Shown piece by piece: positions 31,886-40,935 of a DNA stretch of 64,000 nt. Numbering within the stretch: the first letter of the stretch is position 1; every line of letters begins with the position of its first letter. The translations under genes and the position numbers were made by a program. The notes under the pieces are model-generated. The model ran no database searches, was not told where the DNA came from, and saw only the letters and a program-made list of their open reading frames with translations. Source of the DNA: Methylobacterium nodulans ORS 2060 (GTDB taxonomy: Bacteria; Pseudomonadota; Alphaproteobacteria; Rhizobiales; Beijerinckiaceae); contig NC_011894.1 in assembly GCF_000022085.1 (NCBI RefSeq), positions 2,569,501-2,633,500 on the forward strand, given 5' to 3'.

Positions 31886-32977
31886 ATGCGCCCTCTCAAC
31901 GCGAACGAGATCGACCGACTCTCGCGGCTGCTGGCTAAGGCGGTCGACTTTTCTCAGCTCGAACGCATGGTGTTCCTTGCCACCGGCGACCGGCTGTTCG
32001 TCGAGTATGTCGGCCCAGGCCTGCCGCTGCGGCCGACGATCGAGAAGCTGATCGAGGCCCTGGAGCGGGATGCCGTCACCGAGCGGCTCGCGGCGGTCGT
32101 CTATCGGGAGAAGCCGTTCCAGACCGAACTGCGTGGCTTTCTCCTCCAGCTCTACCCGCAGATCGCGCCGGCCGCCCAGGCGCCAACGCCGAGCTTCGTG
32201 GTGCAGGATGCCGGCCTGAGGCGCCCTGATCTCGCGGACGGCGGGCCGGGCCTGCAACGCGTCGTCAAACCGGCCCTTAAGCAGATCGATCTGAGGCTCT
32301 GGCTCGACCGGGCGGACGCCATCTCGCGGCAGGTTTGCCGGATCGAGGCCGATAACGCGCCGCTCGGCACCGGCTTCCTGGTGGGCTCGGGCCTCGTCCT
32401 GACCAACTGGCACGTCATCGACGAGGCGCGCAAGCGCGGTGCCCTCGCGCGGCTCGGCTGCCGGTTCGACTTCAACCGCCTCGCCGACGGTGGGGTCGAG
32501 GCCGGCACGCTCGTCCCCGTAACGGGCGTCCTCGACGAGAGGCCCTGCAGCCCGGCCGAGCTCACCGCCACACCCGACGTGCCGCCGCCGGAGGCCGACG
32601 AACTCGACTACGCCTTGCTCGAATTATCGGAAGCAACCAAGGCGCGCGGCTTCGTGGCGCTGAAACCGGCGCCGCCCATCGCCAAGGACGACCCGCTGAT
32701 CATCGTCCAGCATCCGCAGGGCGATTCGCTGAAATTCGCCCTCGATACCGCGGCGGTGACCGGGTTCGTCCACCAGGACTTGCGGCTGCGCTATCACACG
32801 AACACGCTCCCCGGCTCGTCCGGATCGCCGTGCTTCTCCATGGAGCTCGATCTCGTCGCCTTGCATCATCTCGGCGATCCCGCCCGAGGCCCGGCGCTCT
32901 ACAATCAGGGTGTCCCGATCGACCGCGTGCGCGCGAGCCTTGTCGCACGCGGGCAGGGCGACCGCTTGGGGCTGTGA
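31886..32977 (+). CDS. EAD1-like domain + trypsin-like serine protease (363 aa)
   Basis: The first 92 residues are an all-helical module (LNANEIDRLSRLLAKAV, LERMVFLATGDRL, LIEALERDAVTERLAAVVY, FLLQLYP) matching the shape of effector-associated domain 1, a death-domain-like adaptor found in bacterial NTPase/protease conflict systems. A trypsin-like domain follows with His176 (TNWHVID), Asp241 (ELDYALLEL) and Ser312 (GSSGSP). Such proteins are thought to be recruited through EAD pairing and to cleave partner proteins. The ATG at 31886 follows CCGAGGTCAGG. It is the first gene of a three-gene overlapping operon. Confidence 0.78.
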   Translation: MRPLNANEIDRLSRLLAKAVDFSQLERMVFLATGDRLFVEYVGPGLPLRPTIEKLIEALERDAVTERLAAVVYREKPFQTELRGFLLQLYPQIAPAAQAPTPSFVVQDAGLRRPDLADGGPGLQRVVKPALKQIDLRLWLDRADAISRQVCRIEADNAPLGTGFLVGSGLVLTNWHVIDEARKRGALARLGCRFDFNRLADGGVEAGTLVPVTGVLDERPCSPAELTATPDVPPPEADELDYALLELSEATKARGFVALKPAPPIAKDDPLIIVQHPQGDSLKFALDTAAVTGFVHQDLRLRYHTNTLPGSSGSPCFSMELDLVALHHLGDPARGPALYNQGVPIDRVRASLVARGQGDRLGL

Positions 32978-34317
32978 TCGTGACGGCCGACTTCGAGCTC
33001 ACGACTGTCCAGATCGACGGCCTTCGCAAGGCGATCGTGACCTATTGCGCGCTCTCCGACCTGGAGGCGGCCCTGAACCGCTATCCCGGTTCGCTTGGCC
33101 GGGCCGAGACCATTCCCGAGGGCCAGACCTTCGAGAGGATCGTCCAGGTCTGCCTCGACCGCATCGCCACCGACCAGGCATTGCTCGTCAACTCCTTCCT
33201 GCTCCGGGTGCTCGAGAACCGATGGAGCCTTGATCCGCTGCGGCGGGAAGCGTTGCGCACGGCCCCCATCCTCGTGCGCGCGCCGCGCAAGGTCGAGGGC
33301 CAAGTGACGATCGTGGCCGACGCCCTGCAGGCGCTCGTCGACGCTCTGCCTGAGAAGCCCCGCGCCGATCACATCGGCGATCCCGTGATCTTCACCGCCC
33401 TGTGCGAGATCCGCGACGCCTTGGTGGCCCTGGCCCGTTGCTTCGAGGCCTTCGAGGGGCTGAAAGGCCTGCATGACGGGCTCCACACCCTGCAGGTGCT
33501 GGGGGCGAGCTGGCTGGACTGGTCGCAGGCGGAGGAACCGCCGGCTCTGCTGCCCACTGCCCTCGCCCTGGTGCACCGGGCGCAGCAGGTGGCGACCGCG
33601 AGCCAGGCCGGCCTGCCGCCCGAGGGCGTCGCCTGCCAGGAGCGCTGCCTACGGGCGCTCGACCGGGCGAAGACCCTGCTGACCTCGGGCCAGCCCGACG
33701 CGATCAGGGAGGCCCGCTCGCAGCTGCGCGCCTTGCTGATCGCGGAGATGCCGCACATCGACGAGATCCTGTTCGGCGTGTCCCGCGACCTCCCGCTGAA
33801 GTCCTTCAGCGCGGCGTTCACCAAGATGTCGGAGAGCCGGAACCTCGATCGGGCCCGCGACGCGGCGATCGACCTTGCCGACACGCTGCGTCGGCGGCTG
33901 ATGGAGCATGCGGTCTGGCAGGCGACGGATCTGCGCCTCTACCAGATGGAGGAGCACCTCTACGATCCGCAGCTGGGCTGGATGGTGGCCGTCACGCCTA
34001 TCCTGACCGCCGTGCGGACCAACCTGCGCGCGGTGTCCGCCGCGCCGAACGAGATCCAGTCGCTGACGGGCCCGATGTCGGACGCCCTGACCCAGTACGA
34101 GGCGACGGTCTCGCCCGGCGCAGCGCCGGGCGAGGACGATCCCGCGTTCGCGCGCGTCCGGGAGTGCTTCGAGGACCTGCGTGCGAGCGTGCGTGGCAAC
34201 TTCCTTGAGATCGACCAGCTCCTGAAGGCCGATTTCGCGCGCTGTGCCGTGCTCAAGACGAAGCTCGACGCGCTCCTCGCCCGCGTGCCGCCGCTATGCG
34301 CGCTCTGGGTGCCCTGA
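32974..34317 (+). CDS. All-helical protein of unknown family in the protease operon (447 aa)
   Basis: The GTG at 32974 overlaps the protease stop (GTGA); a second GTG two codons on is possible. The protein is helical throughout with no membrane segment or signal peptide. The first 85 residues (LRKAIVTYCALSDLEAALNR, FERIVQVCLDRIATDQALLV, FLLRVLENR) have the size and pattern of another effector-associated helical domain, possibly a partner for the EAD1-like module next door. The remaining 350 residues form helical repeats of TPR-like or spectrin-like character without a consensus that I can fix. I infer a scaffold or regulator of the protease. Confidence 0.6.
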   Translation: MIVTADFELTTVQIDGLRKAIVTYCALSDLEAALNRYPGSLGRAETIPEGQTFERIVQVCLDRIATDQALLVNSFLLRVLENRWSLDPLRREALRTAPILVRAPRKVEGQVTIVADALQALVDALPEKPRADHIGDPVIFTALCEIRDALVALARCFEAFEGLKGLHDGLHTLQVLGASWLDWSQAEEPPALLPTALALVHRAQQVATASQAGLPPEGVACQERCLRALDRAKTLLTSGQPDAIREARSQLRALLIAEMPHIDEILFGVSRDLPLKSFSAAFTKMSESRNLDRARDAAIDLADTLRRRLMEHAVWQATDLRLYQMEEHLYDPQLGWMVAVTPILTAVRTNLRAVSAAPNEIQSLTGPMSDALTQYEATVSPGAAPGEDDPAFARVRECFEDLRASVRGNFLEIDQLLKADFARCAVLKTKLDALLARVPPLCALWVP

Positions 34318-36083
34318 TGAGCACCGACCCGTCCCCGTCGGGCATCGACGCCTTGCGCGAGCGCCATCAGGCCATGATCGGGCGCGCCGTTGCCGGCGAG
34401 ACCATCTCGGCCGAGGAATGCCGGACCTTCATAAACGAGGTCGCCGCCGCCGGCGCCTCGACGGCGCCGGGGCGGCAGCGGGACCGCCTGCGCCAGATCC
34501 TGTATCACTGGGCGGCGGAAGCCGGTGCGCGGGGCGACCCACTGGCGGATGTGCCGACGCTGGCGCCCTACGATCCCGCAGCCGCCGAGTTGACCTCCGC
34601 CCGGGACGGGCCGGCTCCGGCGCCGCCCGCCGCGGCCGTCGCCCCGGAGACGACCGCGGTCCCGCAGGCGGCCTCGCCCACAGCGGCCGCCCCTTCTCCG
34701 CCAGCGGCGATCGGGGCCGAGGCGATCTCCGCCGATGCCGCCAGTGCCCGGGCGAACCGCTCGGGCGTCGCGACGATCGTCGGGACGGTGCTGAAACGGT
34801 TCACGACCTTCAGCTCGGGCGCGACCGAGCCCGCTCCGACGGAGCTGGCCCCGCCGCAGCCCCCACCCTCGCCGGATATCGAGGCGCTCGCCAGGACGAG
34901 GGCCGTGATCCGCATCGGCGCGCTCGCCCGGCAATGGCTCGCCACGCCTCCGGAGGCGCGGGCGGGCTATCTCCTCGCCGGCAAGGCCCTCGCCGAGGCT
35001 TCGCTCTACACCGAGGACGATCCCGATATCCGCACCTTCGTAGAAGCCAGCGAGGAGCATTTCAGGCGCCTGGAGCGGGCCCGGCGCTGGCGTTTCAACC
35101 TCGTGCTGGCCGTCATCTGCGTGATCGTGGTGGCGGCCCTCGCGTTTCTGCTTGTCGTGCGCGAACGACAGCATCGACTCGAGGCCGAGGCGAGCCGGGC
35201 CCGGGCGGAATTCGAGGCAGAGCAAGCGGTGGCGACGGCGCGGTTCTCCGTCCAGACCGAAATCAGGAGCCAGGCTCGCGCTGCCGTGAACGCTCTCAAT
35301 CGAAACGGAGGCGATCTCGCCCCCTTGAAGGCCCTGCTCGGCCGGCTCGCCGACGTCGAAGCCGACGAGCTCAACCGGCTGACCCTCAGCCAGCAGACCG
35401 TGGCGTCCACGGCGCAGATCGAGAGTCAGGCGCCGGCGTCGCGAGGCTTCGTTCCGCCCCCACCGAACGCGGTTCCAGCTCCCGTAACGAATGCCGGGAC
35501 CTGCGAGGGCTATCTCTGGTTCGGCAGCCCCCAGGACAGCCGCCTCGCCGATAAGACCGACCCGAGCCAGTTGCGACCGAACCAGCAGGTCGCCATCGAC
35601 GCGCGCGGCGATATCCGCCTGCGCGCCGACCGGCCGAGCCCGTCCTACGATCTTGGAACCGTCGCCGGCGTGGTGCCGGCCGGGTCGACCGTCACTGTCG
35701 CTTCGGCGCCGATCCGGTACGACCGCTCGCTCGGCCCGCAATATTGGGCGAAGGTCGTCGTGCCGCGGCAGTTCTGCACGACGGTCTACCTGCAGTACCA
35801 GGGCAGCGAGGAGCGCAAGAACGCCGCGCTCGCCGCCCTCGACGCCATCGGGGTGCAGACACCTCCGGCCGAATTGATCCAGAGCGCTACCGGGCGGCGG
35901 GAAGTGCGCTTCTTCTGGCAGGAGGACCAAGCAGTGGCGCAGCAGGTTGCCAAAACACTAAAGCCTTTTCTCCCCTCAGATCAGAAAAGTTCTCGAGACG
36001 GCTTGACAGTCGTGCCACTTCTAACCTTCCCGAAGCGTCCAGCATCCGGGACTTTGGAGGTCTGGCTTGATTTCGGCAGATAG
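34317..36083 (+). CDS. Membrane-anchored protein with helical N-terminal module and C-terminal beta domains (588 aa)
   Basis: The start overlaps the previous stop (TGATG). Residues about 5-75 (GIDALRERHQAMIGRAV, RDRLRQILYHWAAEAG) form a helical module like those found at the front of conflict-system NTPases. A Pro/Ala-rich linker follows, then a cytoplasmic helical part, a single transmembrane helix at about 257-281 (FNLVLAVICVIVVAALAFLL), a coiled-coil stalk, and a C-terminal part with an SH3-like segment (LRADRPSPSYDLGTVAGVV) and a small domain with FFWQEDQAVAQQVAKTL. The topology suggests a periplasmic sensor or executor tied to the cytoplasmic protease. Unknown overall. Confidence 0.62.
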   Translation: MSTDPSPSGIDALRERHQAMIGRAVAGETISAEECRTFINEVAAAGASTAPGRQRDRLRQILYHWAAEAGARGDPLADVPTLAPYDPAAAELTSARDGPAPAPPAAAVAPETTAVPQAASPTAAAPSPPAAIGAEAISADAASARANRSGVATIVGTVLKRFTTFSSGATEPAPTELAPPQPPPSPDIEALARTRAVIRIGALARQWLATPPEARAGYLLAGKALAEASLYTEDDPDIRTFVEASEEHFRRLERARRWRFNLVLAVICVIVVAALAFLLVVRERQHRLEAEASRARAEFEAEQAVATARFSVQTEIRSQARAAVNALNRNGGDLAPLKALLGRLADVEADELNRLTLSQQTVASTAQIESQAPASRGFVPPPPNAVPAPVTNAGTCEGYLWFGSPQDSRLADKTDPSQLRPNQQVAIDARGDIRLRADRPSPSYDLGTVAGVVPAGSTVTVASAPIRYDRSLGPQYWAKVVVPRQFCTTVYLQYQGSEERKNAALAALDAIGVQTPPAELIQSATGRREVRFFWQEDQAVAQQVAKTLKPFLPSDQKSSRDGLTVVPLLTFPKRPASGTLEVWLDFGR

Positions 36084-36241
36084 ATCGAAGTGACTGCTCA
36101 AATTGAGCGACGAAGAAGATTTCAGATTTAATCGGACACTTCAATCATACATCAGAATATGAGACCTGTGTGCGAGTGCCTTGATCCGGGGTGGTGGGTC
36201 TTGGTTCCATGCTGCTGAGGGTGGGCGGAGGCGGTGATGCC

Positions 36242-36479
36242 ACGGCGAGACGATCACTGCTTGCCGCAGCAGCCCATGGTGCGCGATGGCGCCCCAGAGC
36301 GCCCCTTCGGTGGCGATCGTCACCGGATCGGGCGTAATCGCCAGCTGATCCAGGCCCAGTGCGGTCAGGTGCGCCCGCCACCTCGCCTCATGGGGAAAGA
36401 CCTTGCTGGGGTGGGCCGCCAGCGCCGGCCCGGCCAGGGAGCGCCCGCGCGTGGACGCCAGGGCCGCCTCGTTGATCAC
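36242..36479 (-). pseudogene. Transposase fragment
   Basis: The minus-strand frame contains IATEGALWGAIAHHGLL and VINEAALASTRGRSLAG, segments that I know from Methylobacterium transposase genes where a DDAGQF motif normally follows; here similarity stops before it. Both ends are missing. It abuts the truncated recombinase at about 36480-36495 and probably removed that gene's 5' end. The rest of 36084-36489 contains no gene. Confidence 0.42.
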
Positions 36480-36489
36480 GTAAGTCCGT

Positions 36490-37299
36490 GTGCCCGGCCC
36501 GCAGCACCGCCTGGTCCTCAGCCAGGAAGTCATCGACGCCTGGGCTCCCACGCCCGCAGTCGCCCGTTATTACCGATCGGTCCTATCCAAGCTTCTGTCC
36601 TTCGGCATCCCGCGCGGCTTCTGCACCGTGAACGTCGCGAAAGGGACGGAGAAGGTCGAGCATGAGGTCGAGCCGCACGTGCCCTGGACCGATTGGGCCT
36701 TCGAAGCGTTCTTCGAGCACGCCCGCCCCGGTCTGCACCCGCCGGTCTATTCCGCCCTCTACACCGGCCAGCGCTCGATCGACGTGATCCCGATGCGCCG
36801 GCCGGCCCCGGGCGCCAACGCCATCGAGATGATCGCTCGCAAGACCGGCGTGCACGTCTACGTCCCGATCCACTCCGAGTACCGCGAGATCCTCACCCGC
36901 ATCCACATCGATCACCCTGCGCTGCACCTGCGGGAGGACGGCGCGCCTTGGACGCTCGCGGCCTACCGCACCGCGTGGCAGCGCGATTTCACGAGCATCA
37001 ACGCCAAGGGTCAGCCCACGATCGCCTCGCCGGCGAAGAAGGCCGCGATGAAGCGGCTGCGCGAGGGCGGCTTCGTGTTTCACGGCCTGCGCAAGAACGC
37101 CGTGAACATGCTGCTGGAGGCCGGCAATACCGAGGCCGAGGTGTCGGCGATCGTCGAGATGAGCGAGCAGATGGTGCGCCACTATGCCCGCGACGTGAAC
37201 AAGCGGCGCCTCGCCGTGAACGGCATGAAGAAGCTGGAGGAGGTGTGGAAGGAGACCCGTGCGAACCTGTTCGGGTCGGACGCTGCATCCCACCACTGA
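36490..37299 (+). pseudogene. 5'-truncated tyrosine recombinase of the island (269 codons left)
   Basis: The catalytic part is intact: Arg in LYTGQRSIDVI, Lys in ARKTGVHV, FHGLRKNAVN (His-x2-Arg) and HYARDVNKRRLA with the nucleophile Tyr. The N-terminal arm-binding domain and part of the core-binding domain are missing compared with the usual 370-420 residues, and a transposase fragment lies at the break. The gene ends 95 bases from the tRNA-Lys fragment, the normal place for the integrase of a tRNA-integrated island. It is unlikely to recombine on its own. Confidence 0.7.
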
Positions 37300-37393
37300 G
37301 GGTGGGTTTGGACACAGGTTGCCAAATCTTGGACACAGCAGGGCCCTGGCCGCATCCATGACGCCGCTTAAGTTGCTGGTTTGTTTAGAAGAT

Positions 37394-37438
37394 TTGGTGA
37401 GCGCGCTGGGACTCGAACCCAGGACCTACAGATTAAAA
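37394..37438 (-). other. 3' fragment of a tRNA-Lys gene (island attachment scar)
   Basis: On the minus strand the 45 bases run from the anticodon loop (CTTTTAATC) through the variable loop and a perfect T-arm (CTGGG-TTCGAGT-CCCAG) to the acceptor strand and an encoded CCA. The 5' half of the tRNA is absent, so it is not a functional tRNA. The anticodon TTT identifies tRNA-Lys. 3' tRNA fragments of this length next to a tyrosine recombinase gene are the standard footprint of site-specific island integration. Confidence 0.8.
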
Positions 37439-37700
37439 GAACGTTTATCGCTTGAAATTTTGCCGAGCGATCAGCGCGACCGGTTGCCAAACCGGAAAGG
37501 TGTAATGCGGCTGTTCGTGGTGTAGCGAAGGGTGTTTTGGCAACCGCTCTAGGGCCATCCAGATAGGTCTGTACGACCTCTTGCTCGGCACAGGCGTCCT
37601 GCCCTACCCCGGTGCATGAGCACCGTTGATTCGCCCCCCCGTCCTCGCATAGAGCCGCGGGCTGGTACTCTTGTCGCTCGCTCTCCGGTCGCCTCAGTGA

Positions 37701-38312
37701 AGCGTGTTGCTGCCCGACACCCATCTGGTCGACGCCGGCTACGTCGATGCCGACCAACTGCTGGCGAACGCGCGCGATCACGACGTTACGCTTCTCGGCC
37801 CGACCCCGCAGGACACGCAGTGGCAGGCGCGCACGCCGGGCGCCTTCCGGGTCCAGGACTTCCGGATCGACTGGGACCGGGAGGTCGCCACCGGCCCGGC
37901 CGGCCACGCCAGCACGAGTTGGAGCGCTGATCACAACCAGGGGCGGACGGTGATGCGCATCCGGTTCTCCAGCGCGGACTGCAAGCCCTGCGCGCTGCAC
38001 GCGCTCACCGCGCCGGTTGCTCACGCCACGGCGGGGCGAGGAGCACGCTGCCCTGGATGCGGCGCGGGCGCGGGAGGCTGATGCGAGCTTTGCTACCAGT
38101 ATTGCTGGCGGGCTGGCATCGAGGGAACGCTCTCGCAGGGCGTCCGTGATCTGCACCTGCGGCGCGCTCGCTACATCGGGCTGAAGGTCCATCTCCAGTA
38201 CGTGCTGACCGCGGCCGCCCTCAACCTCGTCCGACTTGCCGCCTGGCTGGCCGGAGTGTCCCTCACCATAACCCGCCAATCCACCTTCGCCCGCCTTATC
38301 AGCCAGGCTACT
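37701..38312 (+). pseudogene. Decayed IS1182-type transposase gene
   Basis: Segments read LPDTHLVDAGYVDADQLL, VTLLGPTPQDTQWQAR and FRVQDFRIDWDREVATGPAG in one frame and WRAGIEGTLSQGVRD, ARYIGLKVHLQYVLTAAALN and AAWLAGVSLTITRQSTFARL further on in another, matching the C-terminal half of IS1182-family transposases. Frameshifts near 38000-38090 and a missing N-terminal half show that it is dead. Inverted repeats of the IS could not be recognised. Confidence 0.7.
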
Positions 38313-39034
38313 GACATCCCGAATTCGCCAGCAGTATCCAAACCGGGGCAATCCCAGTCCGTGGAAGATTGGGCCGAGCTCGTCGCGCAGGCTCAGCAGC
38401 GGCGCCCTCGCGGGAAAGCGGTGCGGGCTACCTGCGCGGTCTCTTCAGGGATGGCGACTGGATTGCTGGGGCGGGGCGACATCGTGTTCTCCTCGCAGAG
38501 GCGGACGAATTTGCCTCAACGCGAGCTCGACTCGCTCGATCCGACGCTCCTCCCGACTTCGCCAGCGGTATCAAACTCGGCGATGAATCCGCGGAGTGGT
38601 CCGCCCTGAATTGGTTTCGAGCCAGAAGGGGGCGTCAGATACCCTCCGAAGTGCAGTCGTCCTACGCATATCCGTACTCTGCAATCAGGTTCGCTGTAAA
38701 CAGATTCCTCAATTTTGTCTTTCCATGATATTGTTGCTTGACAACTTCTCGGGCAGAAACAGATCTTGATGGCTACCGTGGGATTTATTTCGCTTAAACG
38801 GCGCGAGCATCGATATAATCGGTTTGGGGTGCTTTACTTGGAGGTGATTTGCTTCTAAGTAGCTGTATTCTGAGTTGTGGCTCGATTGGCTATCCGCGCG
38901 GGTGGTCGTAAAATGCCATTACGACTGCGCTAGTCCGTTTGGATGATGGCGGGCGTCAGGATCTGCTCGTATACTTAACGGACAAGCGCGGCTGCCGACC
39001 GGCGGTTGCTCTGATGCGCGCGGACGAATGATTG
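38313..39034. other. Degenerate region without a supported gene
   Basis: 38313-38730 is GC-rich, with short coding-like pieces in two frames and a loosely repeated CGCCAGC(A/G)GTATC motif (38336 and 38560); it looks like eroded mobile-element DNA. 38730-39034 is AT-rich and appears non-coding. Confidence 0.4.
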
Positions 39035-39265
39035 ATGTCTGTCCCCATCGAAGTCGCGCAAACGCAAGGCACGGAAGAAGCGCGACTCATCATGGTCAGG
39101 AGCGTGCTGGCAGCGATTGTTATACGTATCTATGCGGAACCCCAACTCGGAATTGAAGAGGGTTGGTTCCTAAAAGTCGGGTTTGGACCATGTGATCGCG
39201 AAGGCGTCATATTCAAGAACATTGAAGAGGTCGAATCTTGGGCCCACGCTCTCACCGACCTGTGA
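39035..39265 (+). CDS. Small low-GC orphan protein (76 aa)
   Basis: An ATG at 39035 opens a soluble protein with mixed codon use (LIMVRSVLAAIVIRIYAEP, EGWFLKVGFGPCDREG, EEVESWAHALTDL). It is AT-richer than chromosomal genes, has no recognised family and stands alone between IS debris and a LuxR gene. Probably acquired. Confidence 0.5.
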   Translation: MSVPIEVAQTQGTEEARLIMVRSVLAAIVIRIYAEPQLGIEEGWFLKVGFGPCDREGVIFKNIEEVESWAHALTDL

Positions 39266-39434
39266 ATACATTCCGCAAATTCTTTGCCAGTAAATGTTAT
39301 CTGTAGGCTTTGAGGGCTGTAATTTGTTTTAACCGTTGCGTCCTAAACTTATCATTGCAAGACCTGCGTGCTTGATATTCCAGAATCTGGGTGCAATCAT
39401 TGGTGAGGTGTAATTTTCAGCTCCTGGTTGTGTA

Positions 39435-40001
39435 ATGATCGCAGGAGAGGCACTCCTTCTGGTCCTACAGCGGTTCGGCTACTGCGCGTTCCTGATCACT
39501 AAGACCGGTCTCGTCATAGCGGGGAATGCGGTGGCGGCACTGCTTCTGAAACGTGAAGTTGCGCAGGGCGAAGAAATCTATCGCTTCCGTTCGAACGAGG
39601 GGGACGCGCTGCTGAGGCAGCTTCTGGGCGTTTCGATCAAGCCCGACGCTATACCGAAGAAACCGTGGGTCATCCAGAGCGGAACACGTCGCCTGCTCTG
39701 TTCCCTTGAGCAGCCTGCGGGGATGCGGGAGGAGTCCAGCTACGTCCTCCTCCTCGTCGATCTCGAGGAGCGTCTGCAGCCCAAAGCTGCAACGCTCCAG
39801 CAACTCTTCTCTCTCACGAATGCCGAGTCCAAGCTCGCTCTGCAGCTCGCCAGAGGCGGAACGCTCGAGGAATGCGCCGAAGAGAACGGGACGAGCGTGA
39901 ACACGGCGCGGGTCCAGCTTCGCTCGATCTTCGCGAAAACGGGGACCGCGCGCCAGTCGGATCTCGTGGCGTTTCTCAACCGCATTGCGATGCTCGGATA
40001 A
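39435..40001 (+). CDS. LuxR-type HTH transcriptional regulator (188 aa)
   Basis: The C-terminal 60 residues form a LuxR/FixJ-type HTH (FSLTNAESKLALQLARGGTL, NTARVQLRSIFAKTG, SDLVAFLNR). The N-terminal 120 residues look like a degenerate PAS-like input domain (LVIAGNAVAALLLKREV) without a response-regulator aspartate. This arrangement is common in Methylobacterium and Bradyrhizobium orphan LuxR proteins. Target genes are unknown; it converges with the two-component pair. Confidence 0.78.
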   Translation: MIAGEALLLVLQRFGYCAFLITKTGLVIAGNAVAALLLKREVAQGEEIYRFRSNEGDALLRQLLGVSIKPDAIPKKPWVIQSGTRRLLCSLEQPAGMREESSYVLLLVDLEERLQPKAATLQQLFSLTNAESKLALQLARGGTLEECAEENGTSVNTARVQLRSIFAKTGTARQSDLVAFLNRIAMLG

Positions 40002-40174
40002 CTGCACCGAGCGTCAGCTCGTGCCGCGTGCCGCCGAAACAGGTTCGGACACGCGGTGCCACTTCTCCGTTCGGACATGCGGCCGATCACTAACGCCGCG
40101 TTGGTCCGATCCTGTCGAAAGCCTTGGACCTGCTCTCAGGCGCACGACGCGGTGGCTCGCCACCGCAACTCCGC

Positions 40175-40771
40175 TCAGGTCTCCGGGTGTGGCTGCGCCA
40201 TAGCGGCATCGAGCTCTTCGAGCACGTCAGAGATCTTCGCGGTGATGAGGCCGATCCGCTCATCCTGGGCCCCGCCCGAAAGGCCCGACGCGCCCGCCAG
40301 GGATTGCGCGACGTCCTGAACCTGATCGCGCACGCGCCGCAACAGCTCCCCGCCGGGGGGATAATCCGGGCTCGCGGCAGGCGTCTGCGCCTGCGCGGAG
40401 CGGCCGCCCCGATCAGCGATGTCCCGGATCGCCTGCCTGAGCCGGGACAGCCTTCTCGGGTCTTTGACGACGTAGTCATCGAGCCCCATCTTCATCGCCT
40501 CGACGGCTGCCTGCTCGTCGCCCGCACCCGTGAACATGATGACGGGGCAGGCCGGATGCTGCGACTTCGTGCGCTGAAGGACGTCGATCCCAGTTCCCCA
40601 CCCGAGCGCCAGATCGGTAATGACGAGAGAGGGGCGATGATGCGCGAAGGCGGCATCGAGTTCCTCCGCCGTGCCGATCTCGACGGCTGTCGCGTGGGCA
40701 AGTTCGCCCCGTAGCTGATGGAGAATGATCAGCCGGTCATCCGGATTATCATCGACGATGAACGTAAGCAT
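40175..40771 (-). CDS. Stand-alone response regulator, Rcp1-like receiver (198 aa)
   Basis: A receiver domain occupies residues 1-125: Asp7/Asp8 (FIVDDNPDD), the phospho-acceptor Asp53 (LVITDLALG), Thr in MFTGAGDEQ and Lys in DYVVKDP. No DNA-binding output domain follows; the last 70 residues are helical. Single-domain regulators like this relay phosphate from bacteriophytochrome-type kinases. It lies 165 bases downstream of the histidine kinase gene on the same strand, so they are almost certainly partners. Confidence 0.82.
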   Translation of the reverse strand: MLTFIVDDNPDDRLIILHQLRGELAHATAVEIGTAEELDAAFAHHRPSLVITDLALGWGTGIDVLQRTKSQHPACPVIMFTGAGDEQAAVEAMKMGLDDYVVKDPRRLSRLRQAIRDIADRGGRSAQAQTPAASPDYPPGGELLRRVRDQVQDVAQSLAGASGLSGGAQDERIGLITAKISDVLEELDAAMAQPHPET

Positions 40772-40935
40772 CACGCGCGACTCGCCTGAGCGACGCCCGG
40801 ACGTCGTCCGGGAGCGATCCTGGCCTTATGGAGAAGCGTCCGACACAACGATAACGCAGGTCGGCTTGGGTGAACAGCGCGGTTCCGCCAAGAGCGGTGC
40901 GGCGCCCCGGCATCCGCGCTCAGGCGGCCGGATGC

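Noticed and set aside
33960..35930. A 656-codon minus-strand frame opposite the conflict operon
   Set aside because: Shadow frame with low-complexity Arg/Gly stretches; the plus-strand genes overlap by 1-4 bases and have coherent domain structure.
37394..37438. A functional tRNA-Lys gene
   Set aside because: Only the 3' half is present; bases beyond the anticodon loop cannot form the D-arm or the 5' acceptor strand.
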